Positions 17,488 through 27,604 are shown, counted from the stretch's first letter. The stretch is DNA of 64,000 bases from an uncultured Acetatifactor sp. (GCA_910580225.1 CAJTXE010000013.1:1-64000); one strand, 5' to 3'. Notes: generated from the letters alone by a model not told the origin. A program made the numbers and translations.

Positions 17488-19443
17488 TCATTCAAAAAGC
17501 ATATAATATTGCAGCTTCCGGTATCTATTCACCATTTCGTTCTCTTCATTGAAGGAGTGCCATACCTTATCAGATGTCTGATACCCCAAAGCATTGATGA
17601 TGGGGATCTCTCTCTGCATACTTGTCAGAAATTGTGAGTATGGGGAAGATATTCCGGCTATTTCAAGAACATCCATACCCAGATAGTTTAAACTGGTATC
17701 CTGAATCACATTTGTTATTCCTGTATCATAGTTGCTCCATATAATATACGGAACACAATAAAGCTTTTGGCGCTCCTCCAAAGACAGTTCTTCAGAGTCC
17801 AATAGTTCTTCAATAAATTCATCATCAATCGCCGGCTGGTGATCTCCAAACATACATATAATAACAGGCTCTTTTACCTGCGAAAAATACTCCAATAACG
17901 TAGTAAAAGCTTTATCTGATTCTCGTATTAGAGTCAGGTAAGCAATCACATCTTCATAAAGCCTGAACTTCTTTTCTATTTCAACAAAATCTGTATCTTT
18001 CGAAAAGTGTTCTATATTATATCCGCCATGATTTTGCATTGTAATATTAAATATAAAAACCGGCTCTTCACTATTTTCATAAGAAGAAATGACCTGCTGA
18101 AAATCAGCAGCGTCAGAAATATAATACCTATAATACTCCTTATATTCAAATTCATCTATAGATAAAAAACTTTCAAAGCCATACTCTGAGTAAACCTTCT
18201 TGCGGTTCCAGTTATACTTATTTTCGGGATGAATCGCTATTGTCTCATATCCGTTTCTAAAAAATTCTGATGCAAGATTAAATACCTGCTCAAAGTTATA
18301 CATCTGATAAGGATAAACGCTATTAGGTAAATTTGCCATGGAACTGCCTGTCAAAAATTCGAATTCTGAATTACACGTTCCGCCCCCACGTACGGATGCG
18401 TATGCATTTCCACGCATAACAAATTCATTTATATTCTCCCAATTCGTCAAACACTTGTCAGCCTTAAAATCTCCGATCACATTCAGATCGGCAAAGGACT
18501 CGTTCATGATAACAATGACAGAAGGACGGGAATCCGTTTCCGGAACGGTCGTATTTCCTGAATTAAAACCATCCATATAGCCTGCAGCTTCCGTCTTAGA
18601 ATAACCCTTAGGAGCAGCAACCAATAAATCCTGTGATTCCATCAGAAAAGCAAACATTGTGCCATTTTCATAATAGGAGTCCTGCGGAGACCATGCACTA
18701 AGAACAATATTAAATATTCCTCTCCAATTTATATTGTATATAATTGAAACAAAAATTCCAAGCCATGCAATCCCCGCCGCAACTCCAATGATTGCTTTTT
18801 TCCAGTTTAATAACCGTTTTTGGTCCAATACACTGAATACAATACACATAAAAGCCATGAGCAATAATGTGCTGAAAACAATAGAATCCGATAAAGTAAG
18901 CTGATAATTACCAGCAACTTGGGCTGCTGTTTTATAGGCAAGCAGGTCACTTGGCAGCAATGGGTTTCCCTTAAATTTCATAACATAATAATTTGCAACT
19001 CCAAATAACCATGCAAAAATGAGGAGAACACTATATGCCACAGAACAATTGCGAAATATCAATACCAGCCCAATTTGTATCCCCATATAGATGATAAAAT
19101 TAAGGAAGGCTCTGGAAAACGGAATATCAAAAAATAAGGGATTATAAGCTGTTTCGGTCACAGCAAAAGCGCCAAATGGAACAATTATAAATAATATATA
19201 GTCCAAATATTTTTTAGCACCATGTATATCGTTTAAAATCTTGTTTACAGTTTTTCTATGATACAATAATGCAGAAAACAACCAAAACAATATACTGGTA
19301 AATAAGAAACTTTTTCGAGCCGGCAAAATGCTTCCATTAACGTAGTCGTATGCCAATTTAAAATATAGAAGTAAGTCAAATATAATGAAAAATAAAATAC
19401 GCACTCGTTTAAAAGTGTTTGCCTGTTTCCTTATTTGTTTCAT
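17488..19443 (-). CDS. LtaS-family phosphoglycerol transferase
   Basis: A 651-residue membrane enzyme. The N-terminal ~270 residues hold several hydrophobic segments; the rest is an outside alkaline-phosphatase/sulfatase fold. Expected metal and catalytic positions are present: Glu in IVIMNESFADL, the nucleophile Thr in GGGTCNSEFEFLTG, and Asp-His in MFGDHQPAI. LtaS-type enzymes move glycerol phosphate from phosphatidylglycerol onto a growing polymer or a sugar. With an exporter and glycosyltransferases upstream it more likely decorates the exported glycan than makes classical lipoteichoic acid. It is followed after 31 bases by the GDPD-like gene. Confidence 0.85.
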   Translation of the reverse strand: MKQIRKQANTFKRVRILFFIIFDLLLYFKLAYDYVNGSILPARKSFLFTSILFWLFSALLYHRKTVNKILNDIHGAKKYLDYILFIIVPFGAFAVTETAYNPLFFDIPFSRAFLNFIIYMGIQIGLVLIFRNCSVAYSVLLIFAWLFGVANYYVMKFKGNPLLPSDLLAYKTAAQVAGNYQLTLSDSIVFSTLLLMAFMCIVFSVLDQKRLLNWKKAIIGVAAGIAWLGIFVSIIYNINWRGIFNIVLSAWSPQDSYYENGTMFAFLMESQDLLVAAPKGYSKTEAAGYMDGFNSGNTTVPETDSRPSVIVIMNESFADLNVIGDFKADKCLTNWENINEFVMRGNAYASVRGGGTCNSEFEFLTGSSMANLPNSVYPYQMYNFEQVFNLASEFFRNGYETIAIHPENKYNWNRKKVYSEYGFESFLSIDEFEYKEYYRYYISDAADFQQVISSYENSEEPVFIFNITMQNHGGYNIEHFSKDTDFVEIEKKFRLYEDVIAYLTLIRESDKAFTTLLEYFSQVKEPVIICMFGDHQPAIDDEFIEELLDSEELSLEERQKLYCVPYIIWSNYDTGITNVIQDTSLNYLGMDVLEIAGISSPYSQFLTSMQREIPIINALGYQTSDKVWHSFNEENEMVNRYRKLQYYMLFE

Positions 19444-19631
19444 ATTTATTCTTATCTTTCTACTGTTTCAATAATTTTTATTTGAAAAATGAACACTTAT
19501 CATCCACACCGGTATTGCGTTGTCTTCGGTCAACAATACCACCGCCTCTGCAATGTTCCGGTGCGGACGCCGCCTGGTTTGAACAGCAAAGGCGACAACA
19601 TGAATTTCTCTGCTCATTTTGCAGCATAACA

Positions 19632-22600
19632 CTAAATTTTACACCCTAAATTACAATCCGCCGTCACACCTTCGCGGTACTTTGGCATAGTCCACCTTTT
19701 CTTCCACTTTGCCTCAAACTTCTCTTTGTTGGTGTCAAAGATTTTCATATATTCTTCATCATCCAGTTTTTTAAATGACCCATTGTTAATGTGGTGGATG
19801 AATACATCATCTGCAATGACTATTTTGTATCCGGCACGCAGGACCCTTTCGGTGTAGTCATCATCCTCAAACATCCCCACCTTGTACGCTTCATCAAGGA
19901 GCCCTGCTTTCTCAATTACATCCCTGTGGATGATGGTTGCAAACAGCGGAAGTCGGTCAACATCCGTATATTCATCCTCCAAATGAGCAAACGTAAGCTG
20001 ATAGGCAAACTCCTCCATTTCTGAAAGACTTTTATAAACGGCACGTACCTTTGATTCATTCCCAATGGAATTTGTTACCGGGTTGCACATACCATATTCC
20101 GGATTTTGCTCCATATGTTTTGTCAGATTTGTAAGCCATCCTCTGGTAACTACAGTGTCATTGTTCAGAAGCAATACATATTTTCCATGAGTTTCCCGGA
20201 TGCCCTGATTATTGCCCCCGGCAAATCCTTTGTTCTCCTCATTTAAAATAACAGTTACATTGGGCCTGTTTTCTGCCTGCAATTCCTTCAGATAATCAAT
20301 TGTTGTGTCCTGGGAATTGTTGTCCACCACAATCAGTTCATAGTTTCCGTATGCCGTCTTTTCCAGGATACTGTTGATGCAGCGGCGGTTCATTTCTTCA
20401 TTGTTATAGGTCAAGACAATGACGCTTACCTGAGGCATACTCTGCCTGCAGGCTGTTACAAAGTTCTCATACCGTTTCTGCCAGTCATTTTCTCTTGCAA
20501 ACGCAATGGCTTCCGCTCTGTTTTTAAGTGTGTCTTCATTTTCCAGACAAAGCTTTACATATTTGAGGAACTGTCCGTTGTCATTTGACATATAAACGTA
20601 TTCATCACGGAACGGCATAAGTTCCGGAATTTCCGTTGCAACTATCTTTTTTCCGGCGCTCAAATACTCGTAAAATTTCACCGGATTAGTCGCTTTAATC
20701 AAATCTGTGGATGTGTCAAAGGGAATCAGGCAGACATCAAAATCAGCCAGAAATTCCGGTAAATGCTGATATGGTTTTTCGCCTAACAGCTTGATATTGC
20801 CATATTTCTCCAGCTTATCCCTGTACTCGGTGACCTCCCCAACAATAACCACATCACATTCAGGAAGCTTTTCCGCCAGATAGCAAATTTTTTCCCATGC
20901 AAACCAGTGGGCAACCGCCCCATAATAACCGATTATCTTCCTGCCATGAGGCTGCTCCAGTCCAATTGCTTTATAAAAGTGCTCTGTTTCTGTACCATTG
21001 CGGATAATTTCAATTTTTTCAGGCACTGTATATTTGCATGCAATTTCATAAAGGAACTGGGAACTGGTAACTACCAAATCACTTGCCTTCAACAGGCGAA
21101 CGCAATTATCCTTCAGGAAATCCTCTGCTGTTCCCATAAAGCCGGTATAATCATCCATATAGTCCGTGACAATTTTGAATCCAAAATGTCGGTTCAGGTA
21201 TTCCGCGCCATACACCCAATTAGGATAATCTACAATCACGATCGCATCCCTGATTGCATAATGATAACACAGAGCGGTGAATTTTTCTTTCATCCAGTCC
21301 AGGGTATCCCTTCCTTCCATACTATAAATGGCATTATAGCCGGAATGGGACAAATTCACCAAATACAGGCCGCTTTGTTTTTCCGAGACACTGTCCGGTC
21401 TGACAAAATTCGCATTTACATAAAATACTCTGTGTCCGTTTTCTGCAAAACGGGTGGCAAAATGCTGGGGCCTCTGATGTCGAAAATCATAGTCAATAAC
21501 AGAAAGTATGATTACATCATACTGTGTATACTTCTGTTGTAAAATGTTCCGTGTCTCAGGATGAATTTCTGATGTCTGATGTGTCACATTCAAATTTTCA
21601 GGAATTTGACCTGCTGTGTCCGCCCCGCAAAAATCGAAATTGTGTGCAGCCCCTGTCTGCATGGTCAGTTCACATGCCAGTCCTTCCTTCAGTTTCTCAT
21701 TCAAAACCATCCATGGATTATACTTTATACCGTCTCCAATACTTTTGTTGGTATGTTTTCTGCGTCCCTTCATCCAGGACCGAAACGCTTTTCTGTCTTC
21801 CTTTGTTCCGCCAAAGTACTGTGCATTCAGTCTGAACAGAAAATGATTGAGTTTCATCAGCTTGCCTGTCGCATAATGTTGACAAAGCGCCTGACTTTGC
21901 ACCAGATATTCATCCTTTTGCTTAAGTACCGCCAAAGCCATGGAAAGCTGTTGCTGCAGTTGCTGTAGTTGCTGCAGTTGAGTCGTGCATACCGCTAAAT
22001 TGTCTGACTGTTCTCCAATCACCTGCTGCTGGCTTTCAATGGTTTGCTCATAATTGCTCAGGTTTATTTTCTGTTCCTTTAAAACCGCTTCATGCGCTTT
22101 CAGTCTTGTTCTCAGTTCTTTAATCGTTGTTTCATACTCCGCTTTTATTGCGGCTGCTTTTTCCTTATTTGCTATATCACTCTGTATTTTTCTGTCGGTA
22201 AGTTCTTCGATCCTCTTCTGCAGGTCCGCTATCTTAATCTGATTTTCCGCTTTCTGTGCCAGAAAATCATTTTCCTGCTTTTTCTGTGCGTCACTGTTTA
22301 AATGCTCAACCAACTCAGATAACAAATAAAATTTTCGATCTTTTGCATAAATCAATAGAAGCTGTTCATAAGGATACAATGGTGATTGACAGTTAACAGA
22401 ACCTGCATAAATCAACTGGTTTTCCCCTATTCTTGCAGGAATATTCTCTGTATGAAATACATGTTCATGTTCGCTGATTGCCCCTGCTTCCTCTCGATAT
22501 GGCAATAAAATAATTGCGTATTTTTCAGCACGCTCACAAATATTGTTTAGCACTTTGTATGTCTCTTTAAAATGTTCCACAACGTTGGAGCAGATAATAA

Positions 22601-22958
22601 CCGGATATTTCTTTTCTTTCTCCGGTTCCATTATATTGCTTACATGAAATTGAAACTGAGGATATTTTTCCTTTGCAGTCTGTATAGCAGTCTGTGAAAA
22701 ATCTTCTCCAAACAATTCAGACGTTAAAAAGACCTGTCTATATACAGATAGCGAATCGCCCTCTGCACATCCCAAATCACAGATTTCATATGCATTTTCA
22801 TTAATCTCATGAACCAGCCACTGTGGTACCATCTTGTTTAACTGTGATGCAAAATAGGCCGTCTGCTCATTGCCGCTGTACGCTTTCCAGTCGGTGGAAA
22901 ATCGGTTATCCCAGTATTCCTGACTATTTACATTTAAGTTTTCTTCCTGCGCATTCAT
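19632..22958 (-). CDS. giant fusion: methyltransferase, coiled coil, GT4-like and GT2 glycosyltransferase
   Basis: About 1108 residues. Residues 1-210 are a SAM methyltransferase domain (motif I ICDLGCAEGDS near 59-69; VVEHF near 126-130). Residues ~225-355 form a coiled coil ending in Leu-Gln-Gln repeats. Residues ~480-835 are a GT4-like transferase (RPQHFA; NPVKFYEYLSAGKKIVAT with the conserved acidic pair). Residues ~841-1085 are a GT2 transferase (VSVIVLTYNNEEMNRRC, LLNNDT, a late EDDDYTERV). ATG 22958 is chosen because GGAGGG lies 7 bases upstream. In O-antigen systems such methyltransferase-coiled-coil proteins cap chains and set their length; here one protein may polymerise and cap. 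Confidence 0.85.
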   Translation of the reverse strand: MNAQEENLNVNSQEYWDNRFSTDWKAYSGNEQTAYFASQLNKMVPQWLVHEINENAYEICDLGCAEGDSLSVYRQVFLTSELFGEDFSQTAIQTAKEKYPQFQFHVSNIMEPEKEKKYPVIICSNVVEHFKETYKVLNNICERAEKYAIILLPYREEAGAISEHEHVFHTENIPARIGENQLIYAGSVNCQSPLYPYEQLLLIYAKDRKFYLLSELVEHLNSDAQKKQENDFLAQKAENQIKIADLQKRIEELTDRKIQSDIANKEKAAAIKAEYETTIKELRTRLKAHEAVLKEQKINLSNYEQTIESQQQVIGEQSDNLAVCTTQLQQLQQLQQQLSMALAVLKQKDEYLVQSQALCQHYATGKLMKLNHFLFRLNAQYFGGTKEDRKAFRSWMKGRRKHTNKSIGDGIKYNPWMVLNEKLKEGLACELTMQTGAAHNFDFCGADTAGQIPENLNVTHQTSEIHPETRNILQQKYTQYDVIILSVIDYDFRHQRPQHFATRFAENGHRVFYVNANFVRPDSVSEKQSGLYLVNLSHSGYNAIYSMEGRDTLDWMKEKFTALCYHYAIRDAIVIVDYPNWVYGAEYLNRHFGFKIVTDYMDDYTGFMGTAEDFLKDNCVRLLKASDLVVTSSQFLYEIACKYTVPEKIEIIRNGTETEHFYKAIGLEQPHGRKIIGYYGAVAHWFAWEKICYLAEKLPECDVVIVGEVTEYRDKLEKYGNIKLLGEKPYQHLPEFLADFDVCLIPFDTSTDLIKATNPVKFYEYLSAGKKIVATEIPELMPFRDEYVYMSNDNGQFLKYVKLCLENEDTLKNRAEAIAFARENDWQKRYENFVTACRQSMPQVSVIVLTYNNEEMNRRCINSILEKTAYGNYELIVVDNNSQDTTIDYLKELQAENRPNVTVILNEENKGFAGGNNQGIRETHGKYVLLLNNDTVVTRGWLTNLTKHMEQNPEYGMCNPVTNSIGNESKVRAVYKSLSEMEEFAYQLTFAHLEDEYTDVDRLPLFATIIHRDVIEKAGLLDEAYKVGMFEDDDYTERVLRAGYKIVIADDVFIHHINNGSFKKLDDEEYMKIFDTNKEKFEAKWKKRWTMPKYREGVTADCNLGCKI

Positions 22959-23030
22959 CCACACACCCTCCATGTTTTCCAATACCCAGAAATATGCTTT
23001 TTGTTTCTCTGAACTGGAAATAAATTACCT

Positions 23031-24425
23031 TTACCCTAAAATCCACGTTGATCCCATTGTACATATTCCCTGTTCTCCTTTTGCAGAAAACATCTGGATT
23101 GTGGCAGCATTTTTCACATGCTCATACACTATCGCTTGTTCATCATGCGCTCCTGCTTCAATTAAATATCTGCCTGATAATAATGGTACTTTCTCCAAAG
23201 TAATTTTCAACAGTTGATTTTTTTTGATTTCGACTATCTTTTTATTTTCAATATAGGTATTGCTTCCATAACAATACACTCCATCATCACGATATAATAA
23301 CAGAAAAATCGTCCCTGTTAAGCTTTCTCCGGTCGGCAAAATTTTTAAATAAACAACAATATCCTCTCCTGTTTCAAAGTACAACCTCTCGTTTCCGTGA
23401 ATATCAGTTATATACATGTCTGTCAAACGAACCTTCTGATTTCCCTGATGTATAATGTCCTTCCGGGTCAGAAAGTTTTTCTTTAATGTTTTTATCGTTT
23501 CAGAAATATCTTCCGTTGTTTCATTCTCGGAGTCCTCCTCCTTTTCCGCATTCGCTTCTGGTATGGAAATCTCCTGCTGTGCTGCAATATCCAACGTTTC
23601 GCTGGAATTTACAGCCGGTTCGCTCACTTCTTCCGCATTCTCCTGCATCTCGTCATAGGCTTCTTCCTGAAATCTTTCAAGTCTTACCTGCTCCATTTCA
23701 TATAGATATTTCTCATGAATTTCCCGTGGAACTCCCGCTTCTTTTATACACCCATCCTCAATCCAGATAGTTCTGTCGCATATTTTTTCTATCTGATCCA
23801 GAGAATGAGATACAATGACAATAGTTGTCCCGGTACGCTTGATATCTTTGAGCTTTTCAAAACATTTCTTCTGGAAACTGATATCCCCCACCGCCAATAT
23901 CTCATCAATCAAAAGCACATCTGCATCCACATTAATGGCAACAGAAAAAGCCAGACGCATATACATACCTGAAGAATAGGTTCTTACGGGATTGTCAATA
24001 AACGCTTCCAGCTCCGAAAATTTAATAATGTCATCTACTCTTTTATCAATTTCCCTATGGTTCAGTCCAAACACTGCTGCATTTAAGTAAATATTTTCTT
24101 TACCGCTCATATCAGGGTGAAATCCAGCTCCAAGTTCCAACAGACTGGAAACTCTTCCCTGCAATTCAATTTCCCCTTCATTGGGATAGATAATTTTTGT
24201 CAGAAGTTTTAATGTAGTGCTTTTTCCGCATCCATTTTTGCCAATCAAGCCGATTGCTTCACCCTTTTTTACATCAAAAGAAATGCCCTTTAGCACTTCT
24301 CTTTTTTCGTATCGGCTTCGCCCTCTGGATAATATTTTATCTTTCCAAGTAATTCCTCTGTCATAATATACTTTGAAAAATTTCTTCACATTTCTGACTT
24401 CAATGGCATTTTCAGGATTATTCAT
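23031..24425 (-). CDS. polysaccharide ABC exporter ATPase, Wzt-like, with C-terminal glycan-binding domain (cassette 1)
   Basis: A 464-residue protein. The ATPase half has Walker A GLIGKNGCGKSTT (residues 59-71), the ABC signature YSSGMYMR (150-157), Walker B ADVLLIDE and an H-loop in IVIVSHSL. Residues ~220-325 are an acidic linker, and ~325-464 a beta-sandwich like the Wzt C-terminal domain, which recognises the non-reducing end of the finished chain. The ATG follows GGAGGA and begins one base after the permease stop codon. It powers export of an undecaprenyl-linked glycan; the binding domain should couple it to the capped product of the neighbouring giant transferase. Confidence 0.9.
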   Translation of the reverse strand: MNNPENAIEVRNVKKFFKVYYDRGITWKDKILSRGRSRYEKREVLKGISFDVKKGEAIGLIGKNGCGKSTTLKLLTKIIYPNEGEIELQGRVSSLLELGAGFHPDMSGKENIYLNAAVFGLNHREIDKRVDDIIKFSELEAFIDNPVRTYSSGMYMRLAFSVAINVDADVLLIDEILAVGDISFQKKCFEKLKDIKRTGTTIVIVSHSLDQIEKICDRTIWIEDGCIKEAGVPREIHEKYLYEMEQVRLERFQEEAYDEMQENAEEVSEPAVNSSETLDIAAQQEISIPEANAEKEEDSENETTEDISETIKTLKKNFLTRKDIIHQGNQKVRLTDMYITDIHGNERLYFETGEDIVVYLKILPTGESLTGTIFLLLYRDDGVYCYGSNTYIENKKIVEIKKNQLLKITLEKVPLLSGRYLIEAGAHDEQAIVYEHVKNAATIQMFSAKGEQGICTMGSTWILG

Positions 24426-24426
24426 C

Positions 24427-25206
24427 CTACAGTTCCTCCACAAAATTCCGCTGCAGTTTACCAAAAACCAGCCAGCCGCCAATTAGTATTATAAGTCCCC
24501 AGACAACAGCATAAATTAAAGTCCGCATATCCGGTACTTTTTGGTAATACAGAATATCTCTGTATGCAATGATCACGGAAGTCATGGGATTAAAGTATAA
24601 AAATCCCCTGATATTTTCCGGTACCTGATCCAGTGGATAGAGAATTGGCGTCAGATACATCCAGGCCATGGTAACGATATTCAAAATATACTCCATATCT
24701 CTGAAATAAACCGTCATAGCGGAAAATAACAGCGCTCCGCCTACACCCATCACCAGTTCAATCAGCATGATCAGGGGTACATATCCCAACACAGCGATTC
24801 TGATTCCAATGCCGCTGATAAACAAAGCCGCAAAAACAATGATAAAGCTCAGCAGCATATTTATAAATGCACTGATTGCATAAGCCACCGGCAGAACCAT
24901 ACGTGGAAAATAAATTTTTTCCACCAGATTCTTCTGTTGGATAATTGAAGTTGCTCCACCTGCGATACAATTGTTGAAAAAAAGCCAGGGCACTAATGCT
25001 ACGAATAGAAAAATATAAAACTTTTCTATTCCAGAACGCATAAAAACCGAAAATACCAACGTATAAATCACTAACTGAAACAAGGGAATCAGAAGGCTCC
25101 AAAAAAATCCCAGAACAGAACCTTTATATTTTCCTCTCAGTTCTTTCTGCACAAGGCTGTATATCATCTCTCTGTATTCATAGAGTTCCTTTATTGTAGT
25201 CATCAT
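24427..25206 (-). CDS. polysaccharide ABC exporter permease, Wzm/TagG-like (cassette 1)
   Basis: A 259-residue ABC-2 permease. It opens with an amphipathic helix (YEYREMIYSLVQKELRGKYK), has six membrane segments and the family marker VYFRDMEYIL near residues 177-186. It forms the channel for the adjacent Wzt-like ATPase. Its start overlaps the last 29 bases of the epimerase gene, so the genes are translationally coupled. Two paralogues with the same layout sit at 38544-39323 and 39737-40513; all share the RGxYKGSxLGFxW and NPMT motifs. Confidence 0.9.
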   Translation of the reverse strand: MMTTIKELYEYREMIYSLVQKELRGKYKGSVLGFFWSLLIPLFQLVIYTLVFSVFMRSGIEKFYIFLFVALVPWLFFNNCIAGGATSIIQQKNLVEKIYFPRMVLPVAYAISAFINMLLSFIIVFAALFISGIGIRIAVLGYVPLIMLIELVMGVGGALLFSAMTVYFRDMEYILNIVTMAWMYLTPILYPLDQVPENIRGFLYFNPMTSVIIAYRDILYYQKVPDMRTLIYAVVWGLIILIGGWLVFGKLQRNFVEEL

Positions 25207-26323
25207 TCTGTTTTTTCCAATCCAAAATAGCCTTCACGATTCTCACACTGGCACAGCCGTCCCCGTAAGGGTTTACTGCCTTCGCCATCTTTTCATATTC
25301 CATCTTATCTGTCAAAAGCAGCTTTGCATTCTCATAGACTGCCTTTTCCTCCACGCCAACTACCTTTACCGTTCCCGCTTCCACCGCTTCCGGGCGCTCT
25401 GTCTCTGTTCGAAGCACCAGTACGGGCACACCGCAGGAAGGTGCTTCCTCCTGTAATCCCCCCGAGTCTGTCATCACCAGAAAACTCCGGGACATTAAGT
25501 TGTGCATGTCTTCCACATCCAAAGGATGTACCAGATGCACACGGGCAACGTCTCCTAAAATAGCGTTGGCCGTATCTCTTACCGCGGGATTCATATGTAC
25601 CGGATATACTACTTCCAGATCCGAAAATTCCTCCACAATCCGCTTCACCGCCCTGCAGATGTTTTCCAAAGGCTGTCCTAAGTTTTCTCTTCTGTGAGCA
25701 GTCATCAGCACACATCTTTTCCCTGTAAAGTCTATGGCTTTTACATGCTCATTCTTATATTCGTATTCAGGCTTTACCGTAGTTCGAAAAGCATCAATCA
25801 CAGTATTTCCTGTTACATAAATGCCTTCCCGTATATTTTCGTTTTCCAGGTTCTTTTTGTTGTTTTCTGTTGGAGCAAAGTGAAGCTCCGCAATCCGTCC
25901 CGTCAAACTCCGGTTCATTTCCTCCGGAAACGGAGAGTATTTGTCAAAAGTCCGCAGTCCTGCTTCTACATGTCCCACGGGTATCTGCCGGTAGAAAGCG
26001 GCCAGGGCTGCCACAAAGGAAGTGGACGTATCCCCATGCACCAGCACAATGTCAGGCTGCTCCGACTCCAGCACCGGCTCCAGACGCTCCAGCACGGAAG
26101 TTGTAATGGTGGTCAGGGTCTGTCTGGGCTGCATCACATCCAGGTTGTATTGTACTTTTGTACCGAAAATATCAATTACCTGCTGCAGCATTTCCCTGTG
26201 CTGTCCTGTAAGGCATACAATGCTTTCAATTCCCTCATGCTGTTCCAGTTCTTTGATCAGAGGACACATTTTTATGGCTTCCGGCCTTGTCCCGAATATG
26301 CTTATGACTTTCACTTTTTTCAC
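25178..26323 (-). CDS. wecB: UDP-N-acetylglucosamine 2-epimerase (non-hydrolysing)
   Basis: A 381-residue enzyme converting UDP-GlcNAc to UDP-ManNAc, the donor used for ManNAc linkage units of wall teichoic acids and other surface glycans. The N-terminus VISIFGTRPEAIKMCPL is the family hallmark; later motifs HGDTSTSFVAALAAF, GHVEAGLRT, HRRENLG and DSGGLQEEAPSCGVPVLVLR are all present. I chose the GTG at 26323, since this gives the usual KKVKVISIFG start; a TTG two codons earlier is better spaced from GGAGGA and is possible. The gene begins inside the 3' end of the preceding glycosyltransferase gene, an 89-base overlap. Confidence 0.93.
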   Translation of the reverse strand: MKKVKVISIFGTRPEAIKMCPLIKELEQHEGIESIVCLTGQHREMLQQVIDIFGTKVQYNLDVMQPRQTLTTITTSVLERLEPVLESEQPDIVLVHGDTSTSFVAALAAFYRQIPVGHVEAGLRTFDKYSPFPEEMNRSLTGRIAELHFAPTENNKKNLENENIREGIYVTGNTVIDAFRTTVKPEYEYKNEHVKAIDFTGKRCVLMTAHRRENLGQPLENICRAVKRIVEEFSDLEVVYPVHMNPAVRDTANAILGDVARVHLVHPLDVEDMHNLMSRSFLVMTDSGGLQEEAPSCGVPVLVLRTETERPEAVEAGTVKVVGVEEKAVYENAKLLLTDKMEYEKMAKAVNPYGDGCASVRIVKAILDWKKQNDDYNKGTL

Positions 26324-27401
26324 TTTCAATCTGTTCCTCCAGTGCATCCATCTGTTCCTGCAGCGTCTGGTATCTCTTTTCCCAGGTATTCTCCGCCAGG
26401 AACTCCTCCTGCATCTTTCTGTCATACTTTGGCACAAATCCCCGGTCTGACAGATTCTTTAGCAGAAAAACATATTCTTCTTTTGTGCGGTAAAAATAAA
26501 CAAATTCTTTGAACCGTTCTATTTCAGGGTAATAAACGCTGACAATACATTTCCCCAAAGCAATGTATTCATACAGCTTTACGGGATCCACCGCCTCCAC
26601 CAGGGGAGTCAGCACAAAAGGCATAATCAGACAGTCCATCTCCCGGGCAGCTGTGCCCAGCTCTTCGTGACTTAAAACACCGCTGAAAGATATGCCGGAC
26701 ATCTCTTTCCTGTTTTGACAGGGACCAATCAGCCGATATTCTATATTGGAACAGCTCTTCAGGCTGTAAGCTAACAGGCCGTAATCAAACCATTCTGCTA
26801 TGGTGCCGATGTAGCAGAGGATATAGTGATCCTTTTTCCCGGAATCTTTTGGCGGATAAAATGTTTCAATCCCCGGAGCATTGCGTACCAGGATGCTTTT
26901 TTTTCTTCCGGCCAGCATGTCAGCTTTTTCCTTCAGCCACAAAGAACTCACCAATAGAAGATTGCAGCTTTGTATCAGTCTTTTTTCCTGCTTAAGTACC
27001 TTTTCTACCCGTTTCCTGTCCGGATAAAGAAGCTCATGATTATCCATGCAGTCATAAATGACTTTTCCCCGAAACTCGAAAGGAACATAGCGGGCATATA
27101 CAGGATAACCGATATAAATCAGGTCAAATTCTTCAGTACCACGGAGCACCGCAGCATTCATGCAACGCGAAAAGAAACCTATTATAAAATTTTTTTCCTG
27201 AAAGGGAAGGGTCCGGAGAATACGGAAAGCAATACCCGGCACTTTGGGCCGGGGTAGCCTTGCAAGGCGGAGAATACTCCTGGGAAACAATACTGTCACA
27301 TCATAATCCCGGGAAAGTTTCTCTGCCAAAATCTGGGGACGCTGGTAAATCCAATTCCAGTCTATGCCCATTATATATAGAAGCTTTTTTCTGCGGTTCA
27401 T
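26235..27401 (-). CDS. GT4-like glycosyltransferase, first gene of cassette 1
   Basis: A 388-residue GT-B-fold transferase. The N-terminus (LLYIMGIDWNWIYQRPQILA) resembles the WNxxxQRPQ start of a transferase group common in Firmicute and spore-coat or teuronic-acid clusters. The C-terminal half has the nucleotide-sugar region EAVDPVKLYEYIALGKCIVS. The last ~30 residues overlap the epimerase gene in another frame, and they look less ordered than the rest. Its start lies 110 bases from the repeat site at 27511, making it the first gene exposed to any promoter brought in by inversion. Confidence 0.85.
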   Translation of the reverse strand: MNRRKKLLYIMGIDWNWIYQRPQILAEKLSRDYDVTVLFPRSILRLARLPRPKVPGIAFRILRTLPFQEKNFIIGFFSRCMNAAVLRGTEEFDLIYIGYPVYARYVPFEFRGKVIYDCMDNHELLYPDRKRVEKVLKQEKRLIQSCNLLLVSSLWLKEKADMLAGRKKSILVRNAPGIETFYPPKDSGKKDHYILCYIGTIAEWFDYGLLAYSLKSCSNIEYRLIGPCQNRKEMSGISFSGVLSHEELGTAAREMDCLIMPFVLTPLVEAVDPVKLYEYIALGKCIVSVYYPEIERFKEFVYFYRTKEEYVFLLKNLSDRGFVPKYDRKMQEEFLAENTWEKRYQTLQEQMDALEEQIESEKSESHKHIRDKAGSHKNVSSDQRTGTA

Positions 27402-27510
27402 TAAAACCCCTTTTGTAAGTTCATCGTTAACAAAACCTTTTTTGCTGCAATCCCTGCTAAGTGATGGAATAAGCTGTACTTATTCTTCACCCACATGGCA
27501 GTCAATGACT

Positions 27511-27536
27511 GGATAATCTATAGTTATCCTGTATTC
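27511..27536 (+). repeat. recombination-site candidate, copy 1
   Basis: A 26-base sequence with core GGATAA-TCTATAG-TTATCC: 6-bp inverted arms around a 7-bp asymmetric spacer, the architecture of a tyrosine-recombinase crossover site. It is an exact inverted copy of 39676-39701. A 21-base part (27515-27535) also matches 39445-39465 in direct orientation. It lies 110 bases upstream of cassette 1. Confidence 0.85.
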
Positions 27537-27575
27537 GAACCCGAACTTTCCATAACCAAATTACTATACATATTC

Positions 27576-27604
27576 CGTATAAACGCATTGTGATAAGCGG
27601 ACAA
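27576..27604 (-). promoter_or_regulatory. weak promoter candidate toward cassette 1
   Basis: On the minus strand, TTGTCC (27604-27599), 17 bases, TATACG (27581-27576); each box matches consensus at four of six positions. It would read through repeat copy 1 into the cassette 1 genes. Because of it, cassette 1 cannot be called silent in the present arrangement. Confidence 0.3.

Noticed and set aside
19505..19545. Hairpin GGTATTG...CAATACC between the giant transferase and the LtaS-like gene
   Set aside because: The stem has a bulge and no T-run on the minus strand, and the genes on both sides belong to one operon, so I do not call it a terminator.
21930..21990. CTG/CAG-like short repeats in the giant cassette 1 gene
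   Set aside because: They encode Leu-Gln-Gln heptad-like repeats at the end of a coiled coil; the units are imperfect and in frame, so a slippage switch is not convincing.
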